DNA from: Bacillota bacterium
GTDB taxonomy: Bacteria > Bacillota > Clostridia > Lachnospirales > Lachnospiraceae
Reading direction: 5' to 3'
DNA: 17,816 nucleotides
Assembly (NCBI GenBank): GCA_017861355.1
Contig: JAGFXQ010000073.1
Span: forward strand, 1 to 17,816
A model generated the notes under the pieces. It was not told where the DNA came from. It saw only the letters and a program-made list of their open reading frames with translations, and did not search any database. Below are positions 1-7,964 of the stretch, piece by piece. The position numbers and the translations under genes were made by a program. Position 1 is the first letter of the stretch; the number at the start of each line of letters is the position of its first letter.

Positions 1-39
1 TTTTTATTGTATAGGACGAACTATTTTATACAATAAAAA
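1..39. repeat. Perfect 13-bp inverted repeat at window edge
   Basis: Bases 1-13 (TTTTTATTGTATA) are the exact reverse complement of 27-39, with a 13-base spacer. The right arm overlaps the A/T tract of the neighbouring terminator, so the two hairpins are mutually exclusive in RNA. It is cut by the window edge and its role is unknown. It may be part of a second terminator for a gene outside the window. Confidence 0.45.
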
Positions 40-78
40 AGCTGATAACATCTGCGTTTTATCGCAGAAGTCATCAGC
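35..78 (-). terminator. Rho-independent terminator downstream of the GH4 gene
   Basis: On the minus strand a 16-base arm (63-78) pairs with 41-56 around a 6-base loop (57-62). Most positions pair, with mismatches in the middle of the stem, and six T residues follow (35-40 on the plus strand are A). It lies about 140 bases after the stop of the GH4 gene and nothing else on that strand intervenes, so it probably ends that transcript. Confidence 0.8.
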
Positions 79-221
79 ATAAATGCGGTTTAGGTCTATA
101 ACCCTGGGAGAACTTCATTCCCAACATTGATAATACTACCATATCGACTTATGTTAATCAATATTATTTTTATTACACTTTATAATTCTCCAGAAAATCA
201 TTCATGATCAGTCACGTCAGA

Positions 222-1544
222 TTATTTGTACCATCTCATATAATCTCCATGAGCATCAATTAACTCATCGCACATCGCAACGATATCATCAATGGAGAGC
301 TCTGCTGCCGTATGAGGATCCAGCATCGCTGCCTGATAGATCATATCCTTTCTCTTAGTTCTTGCAGCTTCGATGGTAATGAGCTGTGCGTTGATATTCG
401 TCATATTCATCGCCGCCAGCTGTACCGGAAGTCGTCCCACATGAGTCGGATGAATTCCTTGCCCATCCACCATACAAGGTACTTCGACGCAGGCATCTGC
501 CGGAAGGTTCTCAATCAGTCCGGTATTTAACACATTTCCTCCGATTTTGAATGGCTGGTTTGTTACAATTGCTTCCATGATATAGGAGGCATATTCTTTG
601 GAGCGCTCATGCATTATCTTACCATCTGCCAGTATCTCGTTCTTTTCCTTCGCCCAACCGGCAATCTGGTTCACACAGCGTCTCGGGTATTCATCCAGTG
701 GAATATTGAAGCGGTCAATCAGCTCCGGATATTTATCCTTAATGAAAAATGGATTGTATTCCGCATTGTGTTCACTGGATTCGGTGCAATAATATCCGAG
801 ATGCTTAATATATTCAAAGCGTACCATATCGTTATGCTTCTCTTCTTCATTCTTCTTTCTGGCTTTTTCTTTAATCTCCGGATAAAGATCCTTACCATCC
901 TTGTCACGAATATCGAGGAGCCAGCCCATATGATTAATACCTGCGATCAATTCTGTTCTGCCTTCCAGCTTATCCTCCATTTGAAGCATCTTTAGCAGAT
1001 GCTCGGAGCAGACCTGAACACTATGGCACAGTCCGACGGTCTTAATCTTCGTATAACGTTGCATATATCCGGTTAACATTGCCATCGGATTCGTGTAATT
1101 TAAGAAGTAGGTATCTGGGCATACTTCCTCCATGTCTCGGGCAAATTCCTCCAGAACCGGTATCGTTCTTAATGCTCTCATGATACCACCAATTCCCATG
1201 GTGTCTGCAATTGTCTGTCTTAAACCATATTTCTTAGGTACCTCAAAATCGATGATCGTACATGGATCATATAAACCAACCTGGATTGCATTAACAACAA
1301 ATCTGGCCCCTCTCAGTGCTTCCTTACGATTTTCTACACCAAGATAGGTTTTGATTACTGCTCTTGAATCATTTATGTTTTTGTTAATTGCGGACAATAT
1401 GATATAGGATTCCTCCAGACGGGTTGGATCAATATCATACAAAGCAATCTCGCTGTCCCGAAGAACCTCGGTACACATACAATCACCCAGTACATTCCTT
1501 GCAAATACGGTACTTCCGGCCCCCATAAATGTAATTTTAATCAT
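222..1544 (-). CDS. melA: GH4 family alpha-galactosidase (NAD+/Mn2+-dependent glycosidase)
   Basis: Probable cytoplasmic glycosidase that hydrolyses alpha-galactosides such as melibiose or raffinose-type sugars by the GH4 redox-elimination mechanism, using NAD+ and a divalent metal. In the 440-aa protein the N-terminal Rossmann motif is GAGST (residues 8-12), followed by NYTNP (149-153), the metal/catalytic Cys-His in CHSV (173-176) and GINH (202-205). The CHSV form is, from family knowledge, typical of alpha-galactosidases rather than alpha-glucosidases or phospho-glycosidases. No signal peptide is seen. The start at 1544 is chosen because AGGAGG lies 7 bases upstream; an in-frame ATG at 1586 has no ribosome binding site and sits next to a possible -10 box. 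It is divergent from an AraC-type regulator, its likely controller. No transporter or other sugar gene is beside it, so the substrate is inferred from the motif only. Alternatives within GH4 are an alpha-glucosidase or alpha-galacturonidase. Confidence 0.88.
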   Translation of the reverse strand: MIKITFMGAGSTVFARNVLGDCMCTEVLRDSEIALYDIDPTRLEESYIILSAINKNINDSRAVIKTYLGVENRKEALRGARFVVNAIQVGLYDPCTIIDFEVPKKYGLRQTIADTMGIGGIMRALRTIPVLEEFARDMEEVCPDTYFLNYTNPMAMLTGYMQRYTKIKTVGLCHSVQVCSEHLLKMLQMEDKLEGRTELIAGINHMGWLLDIRDKDGKDLYPEIKEKARKKNEEEKHNDMVRFEYIKHLGYYCTESSEHNAEYNPFFIKDKYPELIDRFNIPLDEYPRRCVNQIAGWAKEKNEILADGKIMHERSKEYASYIMEAIVTNQPFKIGGNVLNTGLIENLPADACVEVPCMVDGQGIHPTHVGRLPVQLAAMNMTNINAQLITIEAARTKRKDMIYQAAMLDPHTAAELSIDDIVAMCDELIDAHGDYMRWYK

Positions 1545-1551
1545 TGTATTT

Positions 1552-1557
1552 CCTCCT
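1552..1557 (-). promoter_or_regulatory. RBS deciding the GH4 start
   Basis: AGGAGG on the minus strand, 7 bases before the ATG at 1544. It favours this start over the in-frame ATG at 1586. Confidence 0.85.
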
Positions 1558-1591
1558 CTGATTGCAATTCTCTTGTTAAATTCCATGTCTA

Positions 1592-1597
1592 ATTATA
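1592..1597 (-). promoter_or_regulatory. Possible -10 box for the GH4 gene
   Basis: TATAAT on the minus strand would place a transcript start near 1585 and a leader of about 40 bases. No convincing -35 hexamer lies 16-18 bases upstream, as expected if the promoter needs an activator such as the adjacent AraC-type protein (inference). Confidence 0.4.
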
Positions 1598-1687
1598 TAA
1601 TAGAGAAGATATAATTACATCTATGCTATGTTTCATTTTATTGTGTTTATGTTGCATACAAGTCATATTCGTAACTATTCAGGCCAG

Positions 1688-1714
1688 GCTCGTAAATCCT
1701 GCGTAATTACGAGC
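1688..1714. promoter_or_regulatory. Inverted repeat GCTCGTAA-N11-TTACGAGC, possible operator
   Basis: Two perfect 8-bp arms (1688-1695 and 1707-1714) with an 11-bp spacer lie in the divergent region between the GH4 gene and the AraC-type regulator, 35 bp before the regulator start. Arm-to-arm centre spacing is 19 bp, about two helical turns. It could be a regulator binding site or an RNA hairpin in the regulator leader. Confidence 0.4.
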
Positions 1715-1718
1715 TGTA

Positions 1719-1732
1719 TTGGATTAATCCAA
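1719..1732. promoter_or_regulatory. Perfect 14-bp palindrome before araC-type gene
   Basis: TTGGATTAATCCAA is an exact palindrome directly abutting the ribosome binding site (AGAGAGG, 1734-1740) of the AraC-type regulator. Its position suggests an autoregulatory operator, but no factor can be assigned from the sequence. Confidence 0.4.
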
Positions 1733-1748
1733 AGAGAGGAAAAACACA

Positions 1749-2570
1749 ATGGCAAGAGAAATTAATAATATTGACAACGCTATGGCTCCTGCCATGTCCT
1801 TGATGCTTTATTTCTGCGGTTGGGAATGCTGCCGCCCTTCCCATTCCTTTGGTCCCGCCGTTCGCCAGCATTACCTGATTCATGTGGTGTCGAAGGGAAG
1901 GGGTACCTATTATGTCCGGGATAAGGCATATCCGGTAGAAAAGGGTCAGATGTTCTTAATCCGCCCCGGAGAATCCACCTATTATGAGGCTGATGCGACA
2001 GATCCCTGGGATTACTGCTGGATGGGTTTTGACGGTTATGAGGTGAAGAATATATTAGCACGCTGCGGCTTCACCAACGATATCTTAGTTAAGAACGATC
2101 CGAGTGACGGATTACTAACCGAAGCTTTATTCGAAATGATCTCGTGCTTTGATCAGGGTAAAATAAATGAATACAGCATCCTCAGCCGCATGTATCAGAT
2201 TTTTTCTCTGATGTTGCCCGGCGATCTTCCGAATATCGCTTCCGTGAGCCAACGTTATCTGACGAATGCCATCGAATATATTCAGAATAATTATTCCTAT
2301 CCCATCCGTATCTCCGATATCTCCAGACAAATCGGGATTGATCGGACTTATCTGTATAAGCTGTTCATGGATTACCACCATACCTCACCACAGCAATATC
2401 TGATTCATTATCGCTTGAACACTGCCAGAAAGATGCTGGAAGAAAACCATCTAAGTATTACAGAAATCGTGTATTCCTGTGGCTTTAAGGACTCGCCTTC
2501 CTTTTATAAGCACTTCAAAAAACTATTCGGCATCACCCCCGCCAAGTACCGTAAAACGATTCATAAATAA
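1749..2570 (+). CDS. AraC family transcriptional regulator
   Basis: DNA-binding regulator of 273 aa with the usual two-part layout. An N-terminal cupin-like sugar-sensing domain (about residues 35-100, including GQMFLIRPGE) is followed by a C-terminal AraC/XylS double helix-turn-helix (about 173-270). The second recognition motif reads ITEIVYSCGFKDSPSFYKHF and ends in the family hallmark FGITPAKYR. AGAGAGG lies 9 bases before the ATG. The gene is divergent from the GH4 alpha-galactosidase gene, the classic arrangement for a sugar-responsive activator of the neighbouring catabolic gene, as with MsmR or RafR-type proteins. Two inverted repeats between the genes are candidate targets. The inducer is not visible in the sequence; an alpha-galactoside is the natural guess. 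No clear terminator follows. Confidence 0.9.
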   Translation: MAREINNIDNAMAPAMSLMLYFCGWECCRPSHSFGPAVRQHYLIHVVSKGRGTYYVRDKAYPVEKGQMFLIRPGESTYYEADATDPWDYCWMGFDGYEVKNILARCGFTNDILVKNDPSDGLLTEALFEMISCFDQGKINEYSILSRMYQIFSLMLPGDLPNIASVSQRYLTNAIEYIQNNYSYPIRISDISRQIGIDRTYLYKLFMDYHHTSPQQYLIHYRLNTARKMLEENHLSITEIVYSCGFKDSPSFYKHFKKLFGITPAKYRKTIHK

Positions 2571-2960
2571 AATTAATAGCTATCACTTCAATCGACATGG
2601 CTAGAATCTCCGATATAAATTAACACAGGGCCTAAAAGTGAACCAAAAGCGATTCTAAATACGAGTCTGAAAAAGAGTTATAACAAAAGCAGAACATGAT
2701 TTTCGTAATTTGTCGTAATATACAGTATGATAGAATTTCCAATCTTCTTTAAAGAGCTTTCAATACGTATATATAAGTTCAAGGGAGGATCGCACGTATC
2801 CCCTAATGCACTGTTTGCCGAACTGATTACTGTTCTGTATGACAAAGGCGAACATTCTTGTTCGACTATGGCATACTGAACAGTGATCTGTCCGGCAACC
2901 TGTGTGTGAGGGATACGTGCGATCCTCCCTTGAACTTATTCACTACCTACTTCTTTTATG
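2571..2960. other. Gene-free 390-bp region between convergent genes
   Basis: This lies between the stops of the AraC-type gene and the prsA-like gene. The left 200 bases are AT-rich, show no convincing ORF, promoter or T-tailed hairpin, and hold only a short palindrome (TCTTTAAAGA, 2746-2755). The right part is the large foldback 2773-2939. Confidence 0.7.
2773..2939. repeat. 167-bp foldback element with perfect 30-bp inverted arms
   Basis: The arm 2773-2802 (beginning ATAAGTTCAAGGGAGG) is the exact reverse complement of 2910-2939. The 107-base core also folds: TTGCCG (2815-2820) with CGGCAA (2893-2898); 2825-2841 with 2872-2888, one T-T mismatch and one G-T pair; and CGAAC (2849-2853) with GTTCG (2860-2864) closing a 6-base loop. 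The whole element therefore forms one long, nested, imperfect hairpin. It starts 21 bases past the prsA-like stop. There is no T tract on either side and no ORF inside. It may be a MITE-like non-autonomous element, a structured RNA or a processing/termination hairpin. I cannot assign a family and see no clear target duplication. Confidence 0.85.
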
Positions 2961-4364
2961 TTATTCGAAGCTGATCGCCTTCCAAGCCTCGCTGTTTACT
3001 ACGATATCGTAATTAGCAGACCACTCCTCATAAAGCTGTGCGAAGAGCTCGCTTCTGCGCTGATTAATGATTTCTTCCTTCCGCTGTGTGGTGGCATCCT
3101 CATTGTTATCTGAGACACAGTACAGGATATGCCAGCCGTAATCAGTAGAAATAATATCACTGATCTGACCGGTCTTCAACGTAAAGGCTGCCTGTTCAAA
3201 GGAAGAACTGTATTCCTTGGGTCCTTCTCCTCGTCCAAAGGTATATTCTATGGTCTCTGACTCTGAATTTGCTTCCGCCAGAGCACGAAAATCATCGGTA
3301 GTCTTCGCCTGTTCCAGTAAGTTCTGAACCTTCTCATAGGCTTCCGCCTTCTCCTCTGCGGATAATTCAGTTGTCTTACCCTCCGCATCATAATGAACGC
3401 TGTTAATTAAGATCTGCTGAATGGTAATCTGCTTTGCCTCGAGATCCGATACCTTGTTATCTACATTGATGGTTTTGTTCTCAAATACCTTCTCTGCAAG
3501 AAGATTATCTGCATAGACCTGGCGTAGCAGCTCCTCGGTAATCAGATATTTACTGATATCCTCCGAAGACAGGCCCTCGAAATGCTCCTTCGCATAAGCA
3601 TTGGCGTCTGCGAGCTCCTCCTCCGATAAGGTAATCCCCTCCTTTTCCGCTTCAGCACGGATAATCTTCAGTTCGGTGATCTGATGTATCACCTCATCTT
3701 TGATCATGGAACCAAAGGTCTCTCCATTACCCAAAATATCTGCATTCCATACATCTTTTCCATAGGTTGTCTCATAGTTTTGCTGTGCTGATTTTAGATA
3801 TACCATAGCTTCATTGTAATAGACGCGGGTGTCTCCGATCATCGCCATGAGTTCACCGGAACTCGCCTGTTCCTGTTCTTTGGTATCCTCCTGCTCCTTC
3901 AAATCAACGATATAGTAAGATAGCTCGGTTACCGTCTCTTTATCGACATCATAGGAGATATAAAGCTCCTTTTCATTTTTCAGATAAGTATAGGTCACTG
4001 CATTCTTCTCAGTGTTGATAGTCTTTGCAATCTCCTTACCGAAACTTTCTGCAAGCAATGCATCCACCTCGGTCTTCGTCATACCGATGGTTACCCCGAA
4101 TACCTTGTATTCTCCGGCACCACTCAGTAAGGTAATCGCGTTGACCTCCTTCTCCGGTGCCATAATCTGAACGACATTCTTCATCAGATATACACCGGTA
4201 CCCTGTGCCTCAAGCTTGGTCCCGGACCTCCTCTCAAAGGTCGAGACACTCTTTCCTATATAATTTGTTAATTCATATCGTTCTTCTCCAACTCTGCAAG
4301 CTGATAGCAGCATCAGCAGAAGCAGTACGAATATCATTATAATTAATTTACGACTTGTTCTCAT
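2961..4364 (-). CDS. prsA: PrsA-like lipoprotein, parvulin-type peptidyl-prolyl isomerase
   Basis: Predicted extracytoplasmic, lipid-anchored foldase assisting post-translocation folding of secreted proteins. The 467-aa precursor has a signal peptide with lipobox LSAC, the lipidated Cys being residue 23. Residues ~175-300 resemble a SurA/PrsA-type helical chaperone region. A parvulin (rotamase) domain spans ~310-420, with GRGEGP near 377-382 and the hallmark FTLKTGQISDIISTDYGWHI. It is longer than typical PrsA (~290 aa) because of an extra N-terminal segment (about 25-165) containing GVTIGMTKTEVDALL (90-104). That motif resembles the GMTxxEV element of small outer-surface lipoprotein domains (BamE/SmpA-like), which is inference. 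GAAAGGGG lies 7 bases before the ATG. It begins 41 bp after mfd and is probably the last gene of the pth-mfd-prsA unit. Confidence 0.85.
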   Translation of the reverse strand: MRTSRKLIIMIFVLLLLMLLSACRVGEERYELTNYIGKSVSTFERRSGTKLEAQGTGVYLMKNVVQIMAPEKEVNAITLLSGAGEYKVFGVTIGMTKTEVDALLAESFGKEIAKTINTEKNAVTYTYLKNEKELYISYDVDKETVTELSYYIVDLKEQEDTKEQEQASSGELMAMIGDTRVYYNEAMVYLKSAQQNYETTYGKDVWNADILGNGETFGSMIKDEVIHQITELKIIRAEAEKEGITLSEEELADANAYAKEHFEGLSSEDISKYLITEELLRQVYADNLLAEKVFENKTINVDNKVSDLEAKQITIQQILINSVHYDAEGKTTELSAEEKAEAYEKVQNLLEQAKTTDDFRALAEANSESETIEYTFGRGEGPKEYSSSFEQAAFTLKTGQISDIISTDYGWHILYCVSDNNEDATTQRKEEIINQRRSELFAQLYEEWSANYDIVVNSEAWKAISFE

Positions 4365-4405
4365 CTACGTTCCCCTTTCAAAGCAATGATGTATACCACC
4401 AAATT

Positions 4406-7400
4406 TTAGCTCAACCCATTCTGCAGCAATATCTTAAAATCCTCCAATAGCTTATAGAGCTGATCAAAGATCGTGATCGACTCCGGTCTGCCCTTGGGGC
4501 TACCCGGCAAGCGGTAAATAAAATAGGGATTGGCCTGTGGCATCAACTTCAGATTGTTCTGATATTTTAGCATAAGCTCAGGGATCTTTTCAACCGCAAG
4601 CTTCGCTTTCGGATACATCATCAATTTGACTTCATTATCCTTATGAATCAGTTGTACGATGTACAGACTGTGGCAGGTTGCCTTAATCAGTGCAATATTC
4701 AACAGATTATTCACTGCAGTCGGCATATCACCGAAGCGATCAGTAAGCTCCTCCTGCATATCCATCATTTCCTCTTCATTCTCAATCTCGGCAATTCTCT
4801 TATAGATATCCAGCTTCTGAATCTCATTCTTGACATAGGTTGCCGGAATATAGGCATCCATATCCATATCTACGGTAGTTTCGTAGGTCTCCTCCGAAAT
4901 CGCCGCATCCCCCTTCATGGACTTGACGGCTTCATTGAGCATCTTGCAGTACAGATCATAGCCTACCGCCTCCATATGCCCACTTTGCTCCGCTCCCAGA
5001 AGATTGCCGGCACCACGGATCTCGAGGTCACGCATCGCGATCTTAAAGCCGGAGCCCAGCTCCGTGAATTCCTTAATCGCATGAAGTCGTTTCTCAGCGA
5101 TCTCCTTCAGCATCTTATCTCTGCGGTACATCAGGAATGCATAAGCGGTACGGTTTGATCGTCCGACACGCCCTCGCAGCTGATAAAGCTGGGATAATCC
5201 CAGTCGGTCCGCATCATCAATGATCATCGTATTAACATTGGATATATCCAGTCCTGTCTCAATAATCGTGGTTGATACCAAGACATCTATTTCACCTGAG
5301 ATAAAATCAAACATAATCTTCTCCAGGGTATGCTCGTTCATCTGCCCGTGGGCAAATGCCACATTTGCCTCCGGACACAGCCGTGCAACATTGTTCGCCA
5401 CCTCATCGATACCGTTCACCCGATTATAGACATAGTATACCTGTCCATCTCTGGCAAGCTCTCTGCTGATGGCTTCACGGATAATCTCATCGTTATGTTC
5501 CAGAACATAGGTCTGAATCGGGAGACGGTCTACCGGCGGTTCATCTAATACACTCATATCGCGGATACCGACCAGACTCATATGAAGTGTTCTGGGAATT
5601 GGTGTTGCAGTCAGTGTCAGTACGTCGATATCCTTCTTCATCTGCTTGATCTTCTCTTTATGAGTAACACCGAAGCGCTGCTCCTCATCGACGATCAGAA
5701 GTCCCAGATTCTTGAATCTCACATCGGAGGAAAGTACGCGATGGGTTCCAACCACGATATCCAAGCTTCCCTTCTTCAACCGTTCCAACGTCTTCTTTTG
5801 TTCTGCACTACTGCGAAAACGTGATAATACATCGATACTGACCGGGAAATCCATCATACGTTGTACCAGTGTATTATAATGCTGCTGTGCCAGTATCGTC
5901 GTCGGTACCAGAACTACCACCTGTTTACCATAGGATACCGCTTTGAAGGCAGCTCGAATCGCAATCTCTGTTTTACCATATCCAACATCACCGCAGATTA
6001 GACGATCCATGATGCGTTTACTTTCCATATCTTTCTTGGTTGCATCAATCGCAAGCAGCTGATCATCTGTCTCATCATAGGGAAAGGCTTCCTCGAATTC
6101 CCTCTGCCATACGGTATCCTCGCCGAATTCAAAGCCGATCTTCTCTTGCCTCTGTGCGTATAAATCCACCAGTTCCTTAGCAACCTCCTGTACCGCACCG
6201 CGAACCTTAGCTTTGGTATTCTTCCATTCGATGGAGTTTAGCTTATTCAGCTTCGGCTTGCGGCCTTCTGAACCGGAGTATCTTTGAATCACGTCAAGGC
6301 CTGTTGCAAGGATATACAACACGCCACCGCCGCCATATTCTATCTTAATATAATCCTTAGTAATCTTATCTACTTCAATCTTCTCAATTCCTTTATAGAT
6401 ACCGAGGCCGTGGTTCTCGTGTACGACATAATCTCCCGGCGTGAGTTCAGTAAAGCTTTGGATCTTATTACCCTCATAGGAGGATTTTTTCTTTCTTTTC
6501 TTCTTCTCCGTACCGAAGATATCACTTTCCGAGATGATAACCAGCTTGATCAGAGGATATTCAAAGCCCCTGCGCAGGTTACCGTAAGCGACCATAATCT
6601 CACTGCTCTGCAGCACCCGGTCCATATCCTCGCTATAGAACGCACTGAGGTTATATTCTCTTAGGTCCTCACTGAGCCGCATGGCTCTCGTTCGGGAACC
6701 GGAGAGCAGGATGACCCGGTATTTATTCTTCTTCCATCGTTCCAGATCCTTAATCAACACTTCAAAATTATTATGATAGGAAGCAACCGTCTGAACCGTA
6801 AAATCATATTTATGTCTGGGAGCATAGAAATTATTTTTAACTTCCATGGTGCTGATCAGGACGGAGTTCCGGTTTGCCAGCATCCCCATTACTTCTTTAT
6901 AACTATAGATCACATCGCTTTGGCCCGGTAGAATATAGCCCTTCTCGATACGTCCGATCATACCTTCACGGAATTCCAGTTCTACCGCTTCACCCTTTTC
7001 CGTAAGCCTTCCGGGTTCATCCAGGAAGAAGATCGTATCCTCGTCATTGAAATATTGGAAGAAACTCATGGTCTGCTCAAAGAAATAGCTGATATAACTC
7101 TCCAAGGCAACCGAACCCTGATATGCCTCCAGATTCTCCTTGAATTCCTGAATGATCTGATGGATTCGGTTTGCTTCCTCCGTCTTGAATTGCTCTCTGA
7201 GCGCCTTATAATATTGCTTTTCCTCTGCCTCAAGCTTCTTTATACCTGCCCGGAGTCTGGACTCATCCGGAATAATCTCTGCAGCCGGATAGATGATAAG
7301 TTCCTCCACCTGTTCGATGGATCTCTGGCTACTGACATCGAAGGTACGGATTGAATCGATCTCATCCCCCCATAATTCAATACGATAGGGAGCATCCTCC

Positions 7401-7951
7401 GTTAGTGGGAAGATATCAATGATGCCACCTCGTACTGCAAAATCACCTGGTGATTCTACTTGTGCCTGACGCTCATAACCCAGGTGAACCAGGTCCTCAC
7501 TAAACTGCGTCAGTTTCAGGGTGGAGGCGGTATTCACGGTCAGAATTCGTTCCTTCACCATCTGTAGAGGAAGCAGGCGGTCCATTCCGCCATCCAAGGT
7601 AACGATGATGGTCGCTTCTTTTTTCTCAATGAGACGGCGAAGCACCTTCAGACGGTCTCGGACAATCGCATTTCCATGGATATCCGCGCTATAGAAGATG
7701 ATATCCTTGGCCGGGTACAGCAATACCTCTTTATCATACAGGCGATAATCCTCGTAGATCTCCTTTGCCTTCAGATCGTTGTAGGTTACAATGACACGAT
7801 AACGGAACCCCTCTGCGAGTCCCTGCATCAGATGGCATTTTTGAGAATCAATACAGCCGGTAACCTGTACCGGCAGAGATTTCGTTCTTATATTATCCCT
7901 GATTTCATTGAATTCTTTCAACTCCATCAGGGGCATGGTAAAGGTCCTCAC
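4406..7951 (-). CDS. mfd: Transcription-repair coupling factor Mfd
   Basis: Superfamily 2 DNA translocase that removes RNA polymerase stalled at DNA lesions and recruits UvrA. At 1181 aa it is full length for the family. An N-terminal UvrB-homology region (about 20-350, with FAVRGGIIDIFP near 171-182) is followed by the CarD/CdnL-like RNA polymerase interaction domain (about 500-558). The helicase core has Walker A GDVGYGKT (654-661), DEEQ (755-758), TATPIPRT (781-788), RGRVGR (926-931) and RGAGNLLG (979-986). A C-terminal TRCF domain covers ~1040-1140. A lysine/arginine-rich linker (483-489) precedes the RNA polymerase domain. The start codon is GTG at 7951, chosen because GGGAGG (7959-7964) lies 7 bases upstream; the ATG five codons later would be too far. 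It begins 13 bp after the pth stop, so the two are co-transcribed. The fin gene that separates pth and mfd in Bacillus is absent. Confidence 0.97.
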   Translation of the reverse strand: MRTFTMPLMELKEFNEIRDNIRTKSLPVQVTGCIDSQKCHLMQGLAEGFRYRVIVTYNDLKAKEIYEDYRLYDKEVLLYPAKDIIFYSADIHGNAIVRDRLKVLRRLIEKKEATIIVTLDGGMDRLLPLQMVKERILTVNTASTLKLTQFSEDLVHLGYERQAQVESPGDFAVRGGIIDIFPLTEDAPYRIELWGDEIDSIRTFDVSSQRSIEQVEELIIYPAAEIIPDESRLRAGIKKLEAEEKQYYKALREQFKTEEANRIHQIIQEFKENLEAYQGSVALESYISYFFEQTMSFFQYFNDEDTIFFLDEPGRLTEKGEAVELEFREGMIGRIEKGYILPGQSDVIYSYKEVMGMLANRNSVLISTMEVKNNFYAPRHKYDFTVQTVASYHNNFEVLIKDLERWKKNKYRVILLSGSRTRAMRLSEDLREYNLSAFYSEDMDRVLQSSEIMVAYGNLRRGFEYPLIKLVIISESDIFGTEKKKRKKKSSYEGNKIQSFTELTPGDYVVHENHGLGIYKGIEKIEVDKITKDYIKIEYGGGGVLYILATGLDVIQRYSGSEGRKPKLNKLNSIEWKNTKAKVRGAVQEVAKELVDLYAQRQEKIGFEFGEDTVWQREFEEAFPYDETDDQLLAIDATKKDMESKRIMDRLICGDVGYGKTEIAIRAAFKAVSYGKQVVVLVPTTILAQQHYNTLVQRMMDFPVSIDVLSRFRSSAEQKKTLERLKKGSLDIVVGTHRVLSSDVRFKNLGLLIVDEEQRFGVTHKEKIKQMKKDIDVLTLTATPIPRTLHMSLVGIRDMSVLDEPPVDRLPIQTYVLEHNDEIIREAISRELARDGQVYYVYNRVNGIDEVANNVARLCPEANVAFAHGQMNEHTLEKIMFDFISGEIDVLVSTTIIETGLDISNVNTMIIDDADRLGLSQLYQLRGRVGRSNRTAYAFLMYRRDKMLKEIAEKRLHAIKEFTELGSGFKIAMRDLEIRGAGNLLGAEQSGHMEAVGYDLYCKMLNEAVKSMKGDAAISEETYETTVDMDMDAYIPATYVKNEIQKLDIYKRIAEIENEEEMMDMQEELTDRFGDMPTAVNNLLNIALIKATCHSLYIVQLIHKDNEVKLMMYPKAKLAVEKIPELMLKYQNNLKLMPQANPYFIYRLPGSPKGRPESITIFDQLYKLLEDFKILLQNGLS

Positions 7952-7958
7952 AATATAT

Positions 7959-7964
7959 CCTCCC
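7959..7964 (-). promoter_or_regulatory. RBS deciding the GTG start of mfd
   Basis: GGGAGG on the minus strand sits directly after the pth stop codon and 7 bases before the GTG at 7951. Confidence 0.8.

Noticed and set aside
719..995. Hydrophobic ORFs on both strands inside the GH4 gene
   Set aside because: They are shadows of the GH4 gene, which is intact in its own frame with all its motifs.
1545..1586. Upstream start for the GH4 protein (14 extra residues)
   Set aside because: There is no ribosome binding site before 1586. The Rossmann motif is normally close to the N-terminus, and AGGAGG precedes the ATG at 1544.
4643..5158. 171-aa plus-strand ORF
   Set aside because: It lies wholly antisense within mfd, is rich in Leu, Ile and His as expected for the complement of coding sequence, and has no family match I recognise.
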